NCBI GenBank assembly: GCA_032622095.1
Contig: CP136064.1
Span: 114,380,004-114,444,003 of the forward strand
From: Siphonodentalium dalli
Taxonomy: Eukaryota > Mollusca > Scaphopoda > Gadilida > Siphonodentaliidae
Direction of reading: 5' to 3'
Length of the DNA stretch: 64,000 nt
The position numbers and the translations under genes are program-made. Below the pieces are notes generated by a model. The model did not search any database. It was not told the origin of the DNA and saw nothing but the letters and a program-made list of their open reading frames with translations. Of the stretch, positions 11,713 through 23,110 are shown one piece after another (position 1 is the first letter of the stretch; every line of letters begins with the position of its first letter).

Positions 11713-13087
11713 TCTATACTATATATTTTGAGACTTCGTATATATATATGTGTGTATATATATGTGTGTACTTCATAGAATCCAAAACGCGTGTAAAGAT
11801 TGAGCTCAAACTTCCCATGTAAGTGTCAAATCCCACCGACACGACCGTGGTCGTGGTTTAGAGAAGCTCAGAGCAACCGTTCACCAATCTCAAATCACCG
11901 CAAAGGCACGGCGGGGGTTAATCAAGTGATTATTTAATGAGCGTTTGTTTTTGACGCATCTCTATAAAGAGCGTCTGTTTCCCATTCAACGTTATTCGCA
12001 TCTGCAGAGTTATACGGTAACATTGACTGCATTTCCTATGCGGGGAGATTTATTGGATGTAGTACTCTTACAACATCATTGTTATAGTATGTATGACACT
12101 TAGGTCAGGGCTTAGGGGGGGGGGGGGTAGTTATAGGCATAATGCTTCTCAGAAATCCCGGTTACAAACCAACACTCACAATTTCGTATTTACGCAAACG
12201 TTATCGCTCGAAAGCAGAGAGAAAGTGCTTTCCTATTTTTAGAACGCAACACATGTTTACGTCGCGTTGGGGTTCACCACGGGGACTATTGACCAACACT
12301 CACAATTTCGTCTTTTGCATCAGATACCAACACCTCGACCGATCGGATATATGTGTGTATGTGTGTATATATGTGGGTACTTCATAGAATCGAAAACGCG
12401 TGTAGGAACGCGCATCCCCACGGCAATGTCGGCTTATAAGACATCTTTACTACACATGACAGCCGATGGACAATTGGTCTCTATATATGTACCAAAATTA
12501 CGCCGCGTTGGTGACTGGGAAATTCCAGGGAATGCCGATTGAGCTCAAACTTGCTACCTACGGGAAGTGTCATATATATGAGTGTGTCCTTTATAGACTC
12601 GAACCGATTGAGCTCAAACTTGCTAAATATTGACTGGGAAATTACAGTGAATGCCGATTGAGCTCAAAATTTCTACCTACGGGAAGTGTCATATATATGT
12701 GTGTGTCCTTTATAGACTCGAACCGATTGAGCTCAAACTTGCTAAATACCGGAAGTGTCATGGACGGGTTCATTGAAAAAAAAAAAATCTGGTAAAATTG
12801 AAAAACAAAATTAAAAAGGCACAATTAACTCCTTGAAAAACCAAAAAAAATCGGGTAAAATTTAAAAACAAAAAATTCAATTAAAAATTTTAAAAAGCAC
12901 AATTAACTCATTGAAAAACTAAATAATTAACTCATTGAAAAACAAAAAATTCAATTAAAAATGTCATGTTTCTGACTATTGCCGAAATTTGCTGCAAATG
13001 CAGCACAAGTGTCTCGGAACCTGTTGCAATTGCTTTTTCGAACAAAGCCATGGGACGAATGCCGCCAGTGGCGGGATAACCTGCTAG
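11713..13087 (+). mobile_element. Tandem Helitron-like unit 1 (1375 bp)
   Basis: Runs from TCTATACTATATATTTTGAG to hairpin CCGCCAGTGGCGG and CTGCTAG. It is a composite: the first half resembles the 10372 module, the second half the 10941 module, fused near 'GACCGATCGGATATATG' (12340). It carries a 13-G tract at 12115. The next unit starts at the very next base. Confidence 0.8.
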
Positions 13088-14457
13088 TCTATACTATATA
13101 TTTTGAGACTTCGTATATATATATGTGTGTATATATGTGTGTACTTCATAGAATCCAAAACGCGTGTAAAGATTGAGCTCAAACTTCCCATGTAAGTGTC
13201 AAATCCCACCGACACGACCGTGGTCGTGGTTTAGAGAAGCTCAGAGCAACCGTTCACCAATCTCAAATCACCGCAAGGGCACGGCGGGGGTTAATCAAGT
13301 GATTATTTAATGAGCGTTTGTTTTTGACGCATCTCTATAAAGAGCGTCTGTTTCCCATTCAACGTTATTCGCATCTGCAGAGTTATACGGTAACATTGAC
13401 TGCATTTCCTATGCGGGGAGATTTATTGGATGTAGTACTCTTACAACATCATTGTTATAGTATGTATGACACTTAGGTCAGGGCTTAGGGGGGGGGGTAG
13501 TTATAGGCATAATGCTTCTCAGAAATCCCGGTTACAAACCAACACTCACAATTTCGTATTTACGCAAACGTTATCGCTCGAAAGCAGAGAGAAAGTGCTT
13601 TCCTATTTTTAGAACGCAACACATGTTTACGTCGCGTTGGGGTTCACCACGGGGACTATTGACCAACACTCACAATTTCGTCTTTTGCATCAGATACCAA
13701 CACCTCGACCGATCGGATATATGTGTGTATGTGTGTATATATGTGGGTACTTCATAGAATCGAAAACGCGTGTAGGAACGCGCATCCCCACGGCAATGTC
13801 GGCTTATAAGACATCTTTACTACACATGACAGCCGATGGACAATTGGTCTCTATATATGTACCAAAATTACGCCGCGTTGGTGACTGGGAAATTCCAGGG
13901 AATGCCGATTGAGCTCAAACTTGCTACCTACGGGAAGTGTCATATATATGAGTGTGTCCTTTATAGACTCGAACCGATTGAGCTCAAACTTGCTAAATAT
14001 TGACTGGGAAATTACAGTGAATGCCGATTGAGCTCAAAATTTCTACCTACGGGAAGTGTCATATATATGTGTGTGTCCTTTATAGACTCGAACCGATTGA
14101 GCTCAAACTTGCTAAATACCGGAAGTGTCATGGACGGGTTCATTGAAAAAAAAAAAATCTGGTAAAATTGAAAAACAAAATTAAAAAGGCACAATTAACT
14201 CCTTGAAAAACCAAAAAAAATCGGGTAAAATTTAAAAACAAAAAATTCAATTAAAAATTTTAAAAAGCACAATTAACTCATTGAAAAACTAAATAATTAA
14301 CTCATTGAAAAACAAAAAATTCAATTAAAAATGTCATGTTTCTGACTATTGCCGAAATTTGCTGCAAATGCAGCACAAGTGTCTCGGAACCTGTTGCAAT
14401 TGCTTTTTCGAACAAAGCCATGGGACGAATGCCGCCAGTGGCGGGATAACCTGCTAG
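13088..14457 (+). mobile_element. Tandem Helitron-like unit 2 (1370 bp)
   Basis: Nearly identical to unit 1; conceptual translations across 12142-12542 and 13512-13912 are the same. I see differences only in homopolymer and TA/GT run lengths and a few single bases (for example GGGATAACC in both 3' ends, and a 10-G tract instead of 13). This implies recent duplication. Confidence 0.85.
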
Positions 14458-15812
14458 TCTATACTATATATTTTGAGACTTCGTATATATATATGTGTGT
14501 ATATATGTGTGTACTTCATAGAATCCAAAACGCGTGTAAAGATTGAGCTCAAACTTCCCATGTAAGTGTCAAATCCCACCGACACGACCGTGGTCGTGGT
14601 TTAGAGAAGCTCAGAGCAACCGTTCACCAATCTCAAATCACCGCAAGGGCACGGCGGGGGTTAATCAAGTGATTATTTAATGAGCGTTTGTTTTTGACGC
14701 ATCTCTATAAAGAGCGTCTGTTTCCCATTCAACGTTAATCGCATCTGCAGAGTTATACGGTAACATTGACTGCATTTCCTATGCGGGGAGATTTATTGGA
14801 TGTAGTACTCTTACAACATCATTGTTATAGTATGTATGGCACTTAGGTCAGGGCTTAGGTGGGGGGGGGGGGGTAGTTATAGGCATAATGCTTCTCAGAA
14901 ATCCCGGTTACAAACCAACACTCACAATTTCGTATTTGCGCAAACGTTATCGCTCGAAAGCAGAGAGAAAGTGCTTTCCTATTTTTAGAACGCAACACAT
15001 GTTTACGTCGCGTTGGGGTTCACCACGGGGACTATTGACCAACACTCACAATTTCGTCTTTTGCATCAGATACCAACACCTCGATCGATCGGATATATGT
15101 GTGTATGTGTGTATATATGTGGGTACTTCATAGAATCGAAAACGCGTGTAGGAACGGGCATCCCCACGGCAATGTCGGATTATAAGACATCTTTACTACA
15201 CATGACAGCCGATGGACAATTGGTCTCTATATATGTACCAAAATTACGCCGCGTTGGTGACTGGGAAATTCCAGGGAATGCCGATTGAGCTCAAACTTGC
15301 TACCTACGGGAAGTGTCATATATATGAGTGTGTCCTTTATAGACTCGAACCGATTGAGCTCAAACTTGCTAAATATTGACTGGGAAATTACAGTGAATGC
15401 CGATTGAGCTCAAAATTTCTACCTACGGGAAGTGTCATATATATGTGTGTGTCCTTTATAGACTCGAACCGATTGAGCTCAATTGAACTTGCTAAATACG
15501 GCAAGTGTCATGGACGGGTTCATTGAAAAACAAAAACAATCGGGTAAAATTGAAAAACAAAATTAAAAAGGCACAATTAACTCCTTGAAAAACCAAAAAA
15601 AATCGGGTAAAATTTTAAAAAGCACAATTAACTCATTGAAAAACAAAATAATTAACTCATTGAAAAACAAAAAATTAAATTAAAATTGTCATGTTTCTGA
15701 CTATTGCCGAAATTTGCTGCAAATGCAGCACAAGTGTCTCGGAACCTGTTGCAATTGCTTTTTCGAACAAAGCCATGGGACGAATGCCGCCAGTGGCGGG
15801 CTAACCTGCTAG
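14458..15812 (+). mobile_element. Tandem Helitron-like unit 3 (1355 bp)
   Basis: Third head-to-tail copy, slightly more diverged (GGAACGGGCATCC instead of GGAACGCGCATCC, and a shorter A/T-rich tail region at 15520-15690). Ends at CTAG 15809-15812 and is followed by a TTC-expanded 5' end of the next module. Confidence 0.85.
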
Positions 15813-16411
15813 TCTTCTTCTTCTATACTATATATTTTGAGAACTCCGTGTATTCGAGAGATAGCCCACACCCTCCGGACCTCAGTGATATGATCGTGAA
15901 TGAGTATTGATATACCCCACTAAACTTTGACAAACACCGTTAATGGTGTGGAGATCATTTACATATCTCTCCTATATATTTTGATACAATCTATCTAATT
16001 TACATATCTCTCTTATATATTTATGTTTGTGTGTGTGTTGTACTTCATACAAATCTACGATTCTCGACCGATCGGGACGAAACTTGGTACGTGTGTGTAG
16101 TTTGACCAGGCGGTGGTCGTTGTCGTATTGCGGAGCCCGTGCGACGCCCGTGCAGCGCATGCGCAGACGAGATCTCGGAAACGGGTGGAGCTATCGACTT
16201 GAAATTTGCTACGTGAATGTATCTTGCGCAGGGTACAAATTTTATCGGGTCACCGAGCCCGTGCGACGCATGCGCAGACCAGATCTCGGAAACGGGTGGA
16301 GCTACCGGGTACAATTTTTTCTTATTGAAACGCGTGGAGCTAAAAATTAAAAAAATATATAAAAAAATGTCATGTTTCGGACAAGCCGCCGGTGGCGGGC
16401 TAACCTGCTAG
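15813..16411 (+). mobile_element. Composite Helitron-like module
   Basis: Begins TCTTCTTCTTCTATACTATA, then unique sequence, two further 'CTATATATTTTGATAC'-like 5' stubs at about 15972 and 16010, two core repeats (16130-16310) and a 3' end with hairpin GCCGCCGGTGGCGGGC and TAACCTGCTAG. The hairpin differs by one base from the usual arm (CGG for CAG) but still folds. Confidence 0.65.
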
Positions 16412-17579
16412 TCTACTATATAATTTGAGACTTCCGTATATATGTGTGTATATGTGTACTTCATGGAATCCAAAACGCGTGTTCAGATTGAGCTCAAACT
16501 TCGTATATAAGTGTAAAATCCCACCGACACGGCAGTGGTCGCGTTTTGGAGAAGCTCAGAGCACCGTTTCTCCAATCCCAAATCACCACAATCGGCACTT
16601 CGGGGTTAATAGCGTTGATATATAAAGAGCGTTCGTTTTCCGCAGTGTCTATATAAAGAGCGTCGTTTTCGCTATCTACTTATCTGTATGACGTGAGTCT
16701 ATAGGTTACAAACAACTAATTATATAGAGTTACGCTTCATGAATTTGTGTAGGGAAACTCGAGTCAGCATAAAAAAAAATTCTGGCTGCTGATTGGTTGA
16801 TTATCATTGAGGGAAATATCCCTAATCGGGAACAGAAAATTATAACCTACGTAAATATGGCGATCGTGTATGTTTAGATGTCCAGGAAGAGTCTGGTGGT
16901 GTCCAGAAGTTACGGAAGGGGTCGTGGTATTTTTATGCTGCTGATTTTTGCGCAGTAAATGGGGTAGTTGTGGAAATGCAAGATTATCGTTTGGAAAAAA
17001 TACCGAAAAGGGCGCGTTTGTTGTCACATACTGGTGCAGAGGATGACGTTCTAAGGGAAAATTGACCACTTGAAGTTCAAATAGGTCAAACCCATGGCCG
17101 GCGGGACTTTTAGTTAACACTGTCGCCTATGGAAAATAATTAGTTGTGTGTAACCTGTAGCTTGTCGCTCGAAATATTATGCAGAGACATTTCACGACGG
17201 GAAGCATTTGTTTTTATCGCTCGAGAGTTGTCTGTCGTTCCTAGGAAGGGGGATTTCTACGGGTAAATTTCGTTTCGCTGTAGCCTGTCGCTCGAAATAT
17301 TACGCAGAGACGTTTCACGACGGGAAGCGTTTGTTTTCAATTCAATGCAATGTTATCGCTCGAGCGTTGTCTGTCGTTCCTAGGAAGGGGGGATTTATAC
17401 GGGCAAATTTTTCCGCCAGAAACAAAAAATTTAATTAAAACAATTTAAAATTTAAAAAAATGTCATGTTTCTGACGAAATTTGGTACAAATGCAGCACAA
17501 GTGTCTCGGAACCTGTTGCAATTGCTTTTTCGAACAAAGCCATGGGACGAATGCCGCCAGTGGCGGGCTAACCTGCTAG
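16412..17579 (+). mobile_element. Helitron-like module carrying a TIR insertion
   Basis: Same family as 8437-9032 and 24691-25548 (TCTACTATATAATTTGAGAC ... CTGCTAG). It is interrupted at 16704-17155 by a 452-bp element with inverted ends. Without the insert its length and block order match the 8437 copy. Confidence 0.75.
16704..17155. mobile_element. Short TIR DNA transposon inside Helitron module
   Basis: The ends are inverted repeats: GGTTACAAACAACTAATTAT at 16704 and the complement GGTTACACACAACTAATTAT at 17155, about 19 of 20 matching. Comparison with the empty site at 8437-9032 (AGTCTGTAGCC) suggests a 4-bp target duplication, T(A/G)TA. A plus-strand open frame (16826-17064, no ATG) contains a protein-like stretch with motifs SWYFYAADF and PKRARLLSHTGAEDD, perhaps a captured fragment. 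The superfamily is not assigned; 4-bp duplications occur in several groups. Confidence 0.7.
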
Positions 17580-18338
17580 TCTATCTCATATATATTTTGA
17601 AGACCTCTGTCTGTATGTTTGTCTGTATGTTTGTCTGTATGTTTGTCATTTATACAAATCTACGATTCTCGACCGATCGGGACGAAACTTGGTACGTGTG
17701 TGTAGTTTGACCATGCGGTGGACGTTGTCGTATTGGCGAGCCCGTGCGGCGCCCACTTCGCGCATGCGCAGACGAGATATCGGAAACGGGTGGAGCTATC
17801 GACTTGAAATTTGCTATGTGAATTTATGTTGCCCCGGATACGAATTTTATCGGGTCGCCGAGCCCTTGCGACGCCAGCTTCGCGCATGCGCAGACCAGAT
17901 CTCGGAAACGGGTGGAGCTATCGACTTGAAATTTGCTATGTGAATGTATCTTGCCCCGGATACGAATTTTATCGGGTCGCCGAGCCCGTGCGACGCCAGC
18001 TTCGCGCATGCGCAGACCAGATCTCGGAAACGGGTGGAGCTATCGACTTGAAATTTGCTATGTAAATGTATCTTGCCCCGGATAATTTTATCGGGTCGCC
18101 GAGCCCGTGCGACGCCAGATTCGCGCATGCGCAGACGAGATCTCGGAAACGGGTAGAGCTATCGACTTGAAATTTGGTATGTGAATGTATCTTGCCCCGG
18201 ATACGAATTTTATCGGGTCGCCGAGCCCGTGCGGCGCCATCTTCGCGCATGCGCAGACCATATCTCGGAAACGGGTGGAGCTATCGACTTGAAATTTGGT
18301 TTTTGAATAGCCCGGACAACGTCGGGGTCATCGGCTAG
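17580..18338 (+). mobile_element. Helitron-like module, 5 core repeats
   Basis: 5' TCTATCTCATATATATTTTG with three TGTTTGTCTGTA units, then five core repeats (GCGCATGCGC near 17763, 17884, 18006, 18125, 18246) and 3' GCCCGGACAACGTCGGGG with CATCGGCTAG. First copy within the ~1.95-kb duplicated block. Confidence 0.75.
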
Positions 18339-18963
18339 TACTATATATTTTGAGACTTCGTATATATATATATGTATATATGTGTGTGGGTACTTCATAG
18401 AATCCAAAACGCGTGTAAAGATTGAGCTCAAACTTCCTATGTAAGTGTCAAATCCCACAGACACGACCGTGGTCGCGGTTTAGAGAAACTCAGAGCACCC
18501 GTTCTCCAATCTCAAATCACCGCAAAGGCACGGCGTGGGTTAATCAAGTGATTATTTAATGAGCGTTTGTTTTTGACGCATCTCTATAAAGAGCGTCTGT
18601 TTCCCATTCAACGTTATTAGCATCTGCAGAGTTATACGGGAACGTTGAGTGCTTGCCTATGCGGGGAGATTTATTGGAGCTCTTACAACATCATTGTTAT
18701 AGTATGTATGACACTTAGGTCAGGGCTTGGGGGGGGGGGGGTAGTTATAGGCATAATGCTTCTCAGAAATCCCGGTTACAAACCAACACTCACAATTTCG
18801 TATTTACGCAAACGTTATCGCTCGAAATTTATTCCCTGCGAGCACGGATGGCGCGCTTTGTTTTTACAGTTTCGGTATATACCGAAGTCATCCCAGATAA
18901 TCACGAATATAGCATCAGATTTCTCCCCAGATATACCGTTATAAAGGTACTGGAATCTGCCAA
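18339..18963 (+). mobile_element. Helitron-like module ending CTGCCAA
   Basis: Same type as 10372-10940: TACTATATATTTTGAGAC start, 13-G tract at 18729, stop at AATCTGCCAA. It includes an ACAGTTTCGGTATATACCGAAG hairpin-like segment near 18868 (perfect GGTATATACC core). Confidence 0.65.
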
Positions 18964-19525
18964 TCTATACTATATATTTTGAGACTTCGTATATATATAT
19001 GTATATATTGACCACTTGAAGTTCAAATAGGTCAAACCCATGGCCGGCGGGACTTTTAGTTAACACTGTCGCCTATGGAAAATAATTAGTTGTGTGTAAC
19101 CTGTAGCCTGTCGCTCGAAATATTAAGCAGAGACATTTCACGACGGGAAGCGTTTGTTTTTATCGCTCGAGAGTTGTCTGTCGTTCCTAGGAAGGGGGAT
19201 TTCTACGGTTAAATTTCGTTTCGCTGTAGCCTGTCGCTCGAAATATTACGCAGAGACGTTTCACGACGGGAAGCGTTTGTTTTCAATTCAATGCAATGTT
19301 ATCGCTCGAGCGTTGTCTGTCGTTCCTAGGAAGGGGGGATTTATACGGGCAAATTTTTCCGCCAGAAACAAAAAATTTAATTAAAACAATTTAAAATTTA
19401 AAAAAATGTCATGTTTCTGACGAAATTTGGTACAAATGCAGCACAAGTGTCTCGGAACCTGTTGCAATTGCTTTTTCGAACAAAGCCATGGGACGAATGC
19501 CGCCAGTGGCGGGCTAACCTGCTAG
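18964..19525 (+). mobile_element. Chimeric module: 5' stub, TIR remnant, Helitron 3' half
   Basis: A 43-bp 5' stub (18964-19006) is joined to the last ~95 bp of the TIR element (19007-19101), then to the second half of the 16412-type module ending at CTAG 19522-19525. It shows that the block was duplicated after the TIR insertion. Confidence 0.75.
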
Positions 19526-20405
19526 TCTATCTCATATATATTTTGAAGACCTCTGTCTGTATGTTTGTCTGTATGTTTGTCTGTATGTTTGTCATTTATA
19601 CAAATCTACGATTCTCGACCGATCGGGACGAAACTTGGTACGTGTGTGTAGTTTGACCATGCGGTGGACGTTGTCGTTTTGGCGAGCCCGTGCGGCGCCC
19701 AGTTCGCGCAAGCGCAGACGAGATCTCGGAAACGGGTGGAGCTATCGACTTGAAATTTGCTATGTGAATTTATGTTGCCCCGGATACGAATTTTATCGGG
19801 TCGCCGAGCCCGTGCGACGCCAGCTTCGCGCATGCGCAGACGAGATCTCGGAAACGGGTGGAGCTATCGACTTGAAATTTGCTATGTGAATGTATCTTGC
19901 CCCGGATACGAATTTTATCGGGTCGCCGAGCCCGTGCGACGCCAGCTTCGCGCATGCGCAGACCAGATCTCGGAAACGGGTGGAGCTATCGACTTGAAAT
20001 TTGCTATGTAAATGTATCTTGCCCCGGATAATTTTATCGGGTCACCGAGCCCGTGCGACGTCAGATTCGCGCATGCGCAGACGAGATCTCGGAAACGGGT
20101 AGAGCTATCGACTTGAAATTTGCTATGTGAATGTATCTTGCCCCGGATACGAATTTTATCGGGTCGCTGAGCTCGTGCGACGCCAGCTTCGCGCATGCGC
20201 AGACGAGATCTCGGAAACAGGTGGAGCTATCGACTTGAAATTTGGTATGTGAATGTATCTTGCCCCTGAAAGGAATTTAACGGGTCGCCGAGCCCGTGCG
20301 GCGCTATCTTCGCGCATGCGCAGACCAGATCTCGGAAACGGGTGGAGCTATCGACTTGAAATTTGGTTTTTGAATAGCCCGAACAACGTCGGGCTCATCG
20401 GCTAG
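19526..20405 (+). mobile_element. Helitron-like module, 6 core repeats
   Basis: Copy of 17580-18338 with six core repeats (near 19707, 19829, 19951, 20070, 20190, 20312). The first palindrome is mutated (CGCAAGCGCAG). Ends GGGCTCATCGGCTAG. Largest core array in the window. Confidence 0.75.
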
Positions 20406-21038
20406 TACTATATATTTTGAGACTTCGTATATATATATGTATATATGTGTGTGGGTACTTCATAGAATCCAAAACGCGTGTAAAGATTGAGCTCAAACTT
20501 CCTATGTAAGTGTCAAATCCCACAGACACGACCGTGGTCGCGTTTTAGAGAAACTCAGAGCACCCGTTCTCCAATCTCAAATCACCGCAAAGGCACGGCG
20601 TGGGTTAATCAAGTGATTATTTAATGAGCGTTTGTTTTTGACGCATCTCTATAAAGAGCGTCTGTTTCCCATTCAACGTTATTAGCATCTGCAGAGTTAT
20701 ACGGGAACGTTGAGTGCTTGCCTATGCGGGGAGATTTATTGGAGCTCTTACAACATCATTGTTATAGTATGCATGACACTTAGGTCAGGGCTTGGGGGGG
20801 GGGGGGGGGTAGTTATAGGCATAATGCTTCTCATAAATCCCGGTTACAAACCAACACTAACAATTTCGTATTTACGCAAACGTTATCGCTCGAAATTTAT
20901 TCCCTGCGAGCACGGATGGCGCGCTTTGTTTTTACAGTATATACCTTCGGTATATACCGAAATCATCCCAGATAATCACGAATATAGCATCAGATTTCTC
21001 CCCAGATATACCGTTATAAAGCTACTGGAATCTGCCAA
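20406..21038 (+). mobile_element. Helitron-like module ending CTGCCAA
   Basis: Third copy of the 10372 type, with a 16-G tract at 20793 and a perfect hairpin GTATATACCTTCGGTATATAC at 20937-20957 where other copies have only one half. This suggests a local inverted duplication. Confidence 0.65.
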
Positions 21039-21592
21039 TCTATCTCATATATATTTTGAAGACCTCTGTCTGTATGTATGTTTGTTTGTTTGTTTGTTTG
21101 TCTGTCTGTCTGTCATTTATACAAATCTACGATTCTCGACCGATCGGGACGAAACTTGGTACGTGTGTGTAGTTTGACCAGGCGGTGAACGTTGTCGTAT
21201 TGGCGAGCCCGTGCGGCGCCCGCTTCGCGCATGCGCAGACGAGATCTCGGAAACGGGTGGAGCTATCGACTTGAAATTTGGTATGTGAATGTATCTTGCC
21301 CCGGATACGAATTTTATCGGGTAGCCGAGCCCGTGCGACACCAGCTTCGCGCATGCGCAGACGAGATCTCGGAAACGGGTGGAGCTATCGACTTGAAATT
21401 TGCTATGTGAATGTATCTTGCCCCGGATACGAATTTTATCGGGTCGCCGAGCCCGTGCGACGCCAGCTTCGCGCATGAGCAGACCAGATCTCGGAAACGG
21501 GTAGAGCTATCGACTTGAAATTTGGTTTTTGAATAGCCCGGACTTGAAATTTGGTTTTTGAATAGCCCGGACAACGTCGGCTCATCGGCTAG
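21039..21592 (+). mobile_element. Helitron-like module, 3 core repeats
   Basis: 5' TCTATCTCATATATATTTTG with TTTG/TCTG repeats, three core repeats, then a duplicated 'CGGACTTGAAATTTGGTTTT' and 3' hairpin with CATCGGCTAG. Confidence 0.7.
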
Positions 21593-22212
21593 TACAATAT
21601 ATTTTGAGACTTTGTATATATATATATGAATATATGTGTGTGGGTACTTCATAGAATCCAAAACGCGTGTAAAGATTGAGCTCAAACTTCCTATGTAAGT
21701 GTCAAATCCCACAGACACGACCGTGGTCGCGTTTTAGAGAAACTCAGAGCAACAGTTCTCCAATCTCAAATCACCGCAAAGGCACGGCGTGGGTTAATCA
21801 AGTGATTATTTAATGAGCGTTTGTTTTTGACGCATCTCTATAAAGAGCGTCTGTTTCCCATTCAACGTTATTAGCATCTGCAGAGTTATACGGGAACGTT
21901 GAGTGCTTGCCTATGCGGGGAGATTTATTGGAGCTCTTACAACATCATTGTTATAGTATGTATGACACTTAGGTCAGGGCTTGGGGGGGGGGGGTAGTTA
22001 TAGGCATAATGCTTCTCAGAAATCCCGGTTACAAACCAACATTCACAATTTCGTATTTAGGCAAACGTTATCGCTCGAAATTTATTCCCTGCGAGCACGG
22101 GGATGGCGCACTTTGTTTTTACAGTATATACCGAAATCATCCCAGATAATCACGAATATAGCATCAGATTTCTCCCCAGATATACCGTTATAAAGCTACT
22201 TGAATCTGCCAA
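21593..22212 (+). mobile_element. Helitron-like module ending CTGCCAA
   Basis: Fourth copy of the 10372 type (5' TACAATATATTTTGAGAC, 12-G tract near 21983). Ends at AATCTGCCAA 22212; the next module begins at 22213. Confidence 0.65.
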
Positions 22213-22246
22213 TCTACTATATAATTTGAGACTCCCGTATATATAT

Positions 22247-22312
<66 letters not shown>

Positions 22313-23042
22313 GTGTATATATGTGGGTACTTCATAGAATCGAAAACGCGTGTAGGAACGGGCATCCCCACGGCAATGTCGGCTTATAAGACATCTTTAC
22401 TACACATGACAGCCGATGGACAATTGGTCTCTATATATGTACCAAAATTACGCCGCGTTGGTGACTGGGAAATTCCAGGGAATGCCGATTGAGCTCAAAC
22501 TTGCTACCTAGACGGGAAGTGTCATATATATGAGTGTGTCCTTTATAGACTCGAACCGATTGAGCTCAAACTTGCTAAATATTGACTGGGAAATTCCAGG
22601 GAATGCCGATTGAGCTCAAACTTGCTACCTACGGGAAGTGTCATATATATGTGTGTGTCCTTTATAGACTCGAACCGATTGAGCTCAAACTTGCTAAATA
22701 CGGGAAGTGTCATGGACGGGTTCATTGAAAAAAAAAAAAATCTGGTAAAATTGAAAAAAAAAATAAAAAAAAGCACAATTAACTCCTTGAAAAACCAAAA
22801 CAAAAACGGGTAAAATTTAAAAACAACAAATTAAATTAAAAAATTAAAAAGGCACAATTAACTCATTGAAAAACAAAATAATTAACTCATTGAAAAACAA
22901 AAAATTAAATTAAAATTGTCATGTTTCTGACTATTGCCGAAATTTGCTGCAAATGCAGCACAAGTGTCTCGGAACCTGTTGCAATTGCTTTTTCGAACAA
23001 AGCCATGGGACGAATGCCGCCAGTGGCGGGCTAACCTGCTAG
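22213..23042 (+). mobile_element. Helitron-like module, 830 bp, with (TA)n
   Basis: 5' TCTACTATATAATTTGAGAC, long TA run (22234-22298), 'GGGTACTTCATAGAATCG' interior with the internal ~100-bp duplication, A-rich tail, 3' GCCGCCAGTGGCGGGC and TAACCTGCTAG. Confidence 0.75.
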
Positions 23043-23067
23043 TCTACTATATAATTTGAGACTCCCG

Positions 23068-23110
<43 letters not shown>

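Larger units (their letters stand above)
17061..21038 (+). repeat. Tandem duplication of a ~1.95-2.03 kb block
   Basis: 17061-19006 is repeated at 19007-21038. The offset is 1946 bp up to the core array and grows to 2065 bp after it because the second copy has one more core repeat. The breakpoint lies inside the TIR element: 'TTGACCACTTGAAG' at 19007 is fused to a Helitron 5' stub (18964-19006). A third, partial copy follows at 21039-22212. Confidence 0.85.

Noticed and set aside
12142-15288. Three families of identical small ORFs (81 and 91 codons) that look like a tandem gene family
   Set aside because: Identity reflects tandem DNA units; the peptides contain microsatellite-coded parts and have no domain or initiation context.
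16764-17120. 118-codon minus-strand ORF in the TIR element
   Set aside because: The plus-strand frame 16826-17064 looks more protein-like, and the minus-strand composition (many His, Pro, Asn) resembles an antisense shadow.
17660-21476. Many overlapping 60-130 codon ORFs with ARRPDKIRIRGK or GYEFYRVAEPVRR
   Set aside because: They are translations of the 122-bp core repeat, appear on both strands at 122-bp steps and have no domain.
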